In this document: positions 5,557 through 5,661 of the stretch, one piece after another
How the letters are laid out: each line of letters starts with the position of its first letter
How positions within the stretch are numbered: the stretch's first letter is position 1
Source of the DNA: Pseudomonadota bacterium
GTDB taxonomy: Bacteria > Pseudomonadota > Gammaproteobacteria > GRL18
Length of the DNA stretch: 5,661 nucleotides
Reading direction: 5' to 3'
Assembly (NCBI GenBank): GCA_030632745.1
Contig: DAOVUE010000128.1
Span: 1 to 5,661 of the forward strand
The notes under the pieces: generated by a model
Told to the model about the DNA's origin: nothing
What the model saw: only the letters and a program-made list of their open reading frames with translations
Database searches by the model: none
Position numbers and translations under genes: made by a program

Positions 5557-5661
5557 ATGCGAACAGGGATTGTCGCGTTTTTAACGGGTAATATTAGTTT
5601 ACTCTATTGGCCTTATCTTCCCGATATTACTTCCACATTTGTTATTATTTTTGCTGCCTTC
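5557..5661 (+). CDS. comEC: ComEC/Rec2 family DNA-uptake channel, N-terminal fragment (runs off the window)
   Basis: Only the first 35 codons are present. They begin MRTGIVAFLTGNISLLYWP and continue as a hydrophobic stretch, matching the short N-terminal membrane segment typical of ComEC proteins (usually 700-800 residues). ComEC forms the inner-membrane channel that brings single-stranded DNA into the cytoplasm during natural transformation. The identification rests on this N-terminus plus the divergent DUF2062 neighbour. The ATG at 5557 is preceded by only a weak AGG. Whether the gene is intact cannot be judged from this window. Confidence 0.72.
   Translation, partial: MRTGIVAFLTGNISLLYWPYLPDITSTFVIIFAAF

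Overview
This is an AT-rich, densely coding bacterial window with seven complete genes and the first 35 codons of an eighth. It looks like chromosomal DNA of a low-GC gammaproteobacterium. The best hint is the right edge, where a DUF2062 membrane-protein gene lies divergent to the start of comEC, an arrangement I know from many gammaproteobacteria. The left-hand cluster suits a free-living or symbiotic respirer that meets nitric oxide or changing oxygen. The genus cannot be fixed from the sequence alone. No RNA genes, insertion sequences, CRISPR arrays or phage genes are visible.

Left block (about 105-2263, + strand): a single-domain hemerythrin-like protein, a DUF2249 protein and a 460-residue polytopic membrane protein resembling NnrS and haem-copper oxidase subunit I. 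The genes are separated by 15 and 2 bases and probably form one transcript. Proteins of these kinds tend to occur together in nitrogen-oxide and low-oxygen responses, so a joint role in sensing, handling or surviving NO or O2 is the most reasonable inference. No catalytic NO reductase or nitrite reductase is present here.

Middle block (about 2300-4904, + strand): an intergenic region with candidate promoters and a perfect 15-bp inverted repeat (2358-2390), then a Na+/phosphate symporter-type protein with a C-terminal PhoU-like domain. Its 3' end overlaps by 11 bases a gene for a small lysine-rich, coiled-coil-like protein. An OsmC/Ohr-family peroxidase-like gene follows, possibly with its own extended -10 promoter inside the small gene. 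The first two genes are probably translationally coupled; a phosphate or polyphosphate link for the small protein is inference.

Right block (4922-5661): the DUF2062 gene on the minus strand ends 17 bases from the OsmC gene (convergent) and is divergent from comEC, which runs off the window. The 101-bp divergent spacer carries three related short repeats that could be regulatory.

The most distinctive items are the perfect palindrome before the phosphate transporter, the small overlapping lysine-rich gene, and the hemerythrin-DUF2249-membrane protein cassette, whose molecular function is not established as far as I know. I see no clear evidence of a wholly new system.
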